A stretch of DNA of 64,000 nt, taken from NCBI GenBank assembly GCA_947177035.1, contig CAMWSS010000002.1:62001-126000 (forward strand), in the 5' to 3' direction. The notes below the pieces were generated by a model that was given only the letters and a program-made list of their open reading frames with translations, made no database searches and had not been told where the DNA came from. This document shows, one piece after another, positions 62,933 to 64,000 of the stretch (position 1 is its first letter; the number at the start of each line of letters is the position of its first letter). Made by a program: the position numbers and the translations under genes. This DNA is from an uncultured Porphyromonadaceae bacterium. GTDB lineage: Bacteria; Bacteroidota; Bacteroidia; Bacteroidales; Muribaculaceae.

Positions 62933-63291
62933 TCGAGAGCTCCTTTCCGCCAGGCATACACAAGGCCAAGCACCAAGATTACAAAAAACACTGCGATGCA
63001 GAGAAGTCCCTGCGCTCCGAGTTCACGCATACGCACTGCCCAGGGGAACAGGAACACGCATTCCACGTCGAACATCAGAAACAAAATAGCATAGAGATAA
63101 TAGCCCACCTTGAACTGAGCCATGGATTCTCCTCGTGTGGGAATACCGCACTCATATGCCTCGCCCTTCTGGGCATTGAACGACCGGGGCGAGATAAGCC
63201 CGGCGATCCACAAAGCCAGAGCCACCAGAGCAGCACCCGTAAGTGCCGCCGTGACAGCCAATACGCCATTTGATATGGATAATGTGATCAT
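62923..63291 (-). CDS. nuoA: NADH-quinone oxidoreductase subunit A
   Basis: 122 residues with three membrane helices. The conserved loop YECGIPTRGESMAQFKVGYY and the second helix FLMFDVECVFLFPWA are both present. It is the first gene of the complex I/ATP synthase run. Confidence 0.96.
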   Translation of the reverse strand: MITLSISNGVLAVTAALTGAALVALALWIAGLISPRSFNAQKGEAYECGIPTRGESMAQFKVGYYLYAILFLMFDVECVFLFPWAVRMRELGAQGLLCIAVFFVILVLGLVYAWRKGALEWK

Positions 63292-63335
63292 AAAATTAAT
63301 AGAGTGAAAGGAGTATAATGCCTTCTTTTCAACTG

Positions 63336-63343
63336 CAAAAGTA
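63336..63343 (-). promoter_or_regulatory. -7 box before nuoA
   Basis: The minus strand reads TACTTTTG, an exact TAnnTTTG match, about 45 bases before the nuoA ATG. It is the only good candidate in front of the 18-gene run. Confidence 0.6.
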
Positions 63344-63463
63344 CTATTTTTTTTTCAATTTCCATTAAATTATTTTCACATTTTTCAGCCTCAGGACCCA
63401 GACTCACATCACACAACGGCGACGACAACAAAATAAGCACACTTTCACGTTAGTTTCAAATGT

Positions 63464-63471
63464 TATTTTTG
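63464..63471 (+). promoter_or_regulatory. -7 box of the beta-galactosidase gene
   Basis: TATTTTTG fits TAnnTTTG and lies about 64 bases before the ATG at 63535. The leader is A+T-rich and no strong hairpin is seen. The -33 element is weak. Confidence 0.5.
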
Positions 63472-63528
63472 CACAATAAAAATAAAAATCGTTTCTTTGC
63501 ATAATAATTTACAATCATCTAAATTTAA

Positions 63529-64000
<472 letters not shown>

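Overview
The window looks like the chromosome of a gut-type member of the Bacteroidales, with the flavour of Muribaculaceae or Bacteroidaceae. The reasons are Bacteroidota-type promoters (TTTG, then about 20 nt, then TAnnTTTG) in front of many genes, a six-subunit Na+-NQR, complex I without NuoEFG, DUF4249/TonB receptor pairs, an atpD-atpC-first ATP synthase gene order, and a LacZ-type GH2 enzyme. I assign no species. Coding density is high and most genes overlap or nearly touch. I see no tRNA, rRNA, insertion sequence, prophage or CRISPR array.

Left part (1-12 kb): the end of a TPR protein and an ABC-F ATPase. Next come a sugar-kinase gene fused to a RapZ C-terminal domain and coupled to a MurU-like nucleotidyltransferase, then menA and a CPBP protease. 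A perfect 20-bp bidirectional terminator separates these from nqrABCDEF on the opposite strand.

Middle part (12-31 kb): a small outer-membrane barrel gene and a porin / imelysin / di-heme oxidoreductase / CcsBA operon (probably metal handling). After these come a GNAT / TonB receptor / DUF4249 operon and an MscS channel. Then there is a tightly coupled four-gene operon for peptidoglycan breakdown: secreted amidase, two-part GT2 protein, DUF4922-SpoIID chimera, and NamZ-type exo-N-acetylmuramidase.

Housekeeping part (31-46 kb): fabF and acpP, dnaX behind a thioredoxin-like lipoprotein gene, and a TonB-type receptor. An M48 / M18 / DUF4286 / ruvC / membrane-tethered-regulator operon follows, then CotH, SemiSWEET, nfo and an inner-membrane OmpA-domain protein.

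Energy part (46-63 kb): 18 co-directional genes on the minus strand. The complex I genes nuoA-B-CD-H and nuoI-J-K-L-M-N are separated by a complete F1Fo ATP synthase set, with a 19-nt gap at one junction and 44 nt at the other. The window ends in a GH2 beta-galactosidase gene that runs off the edge.

Two themes connect the genes. The first is respiration: menA makes the quinone precursor, NQR and complex I reduce the quinone, and the ATP synthase spends the gradient. The second is peptidoglycan salvage: amidase, SpoIID and NamZ activities could release MurNAc, and the AmgK-like kinase with the MurU-like enzyme could return it to UDP-MurNAc. These links are inferred from family knowledge and gene order and have not been shown experimentally here.
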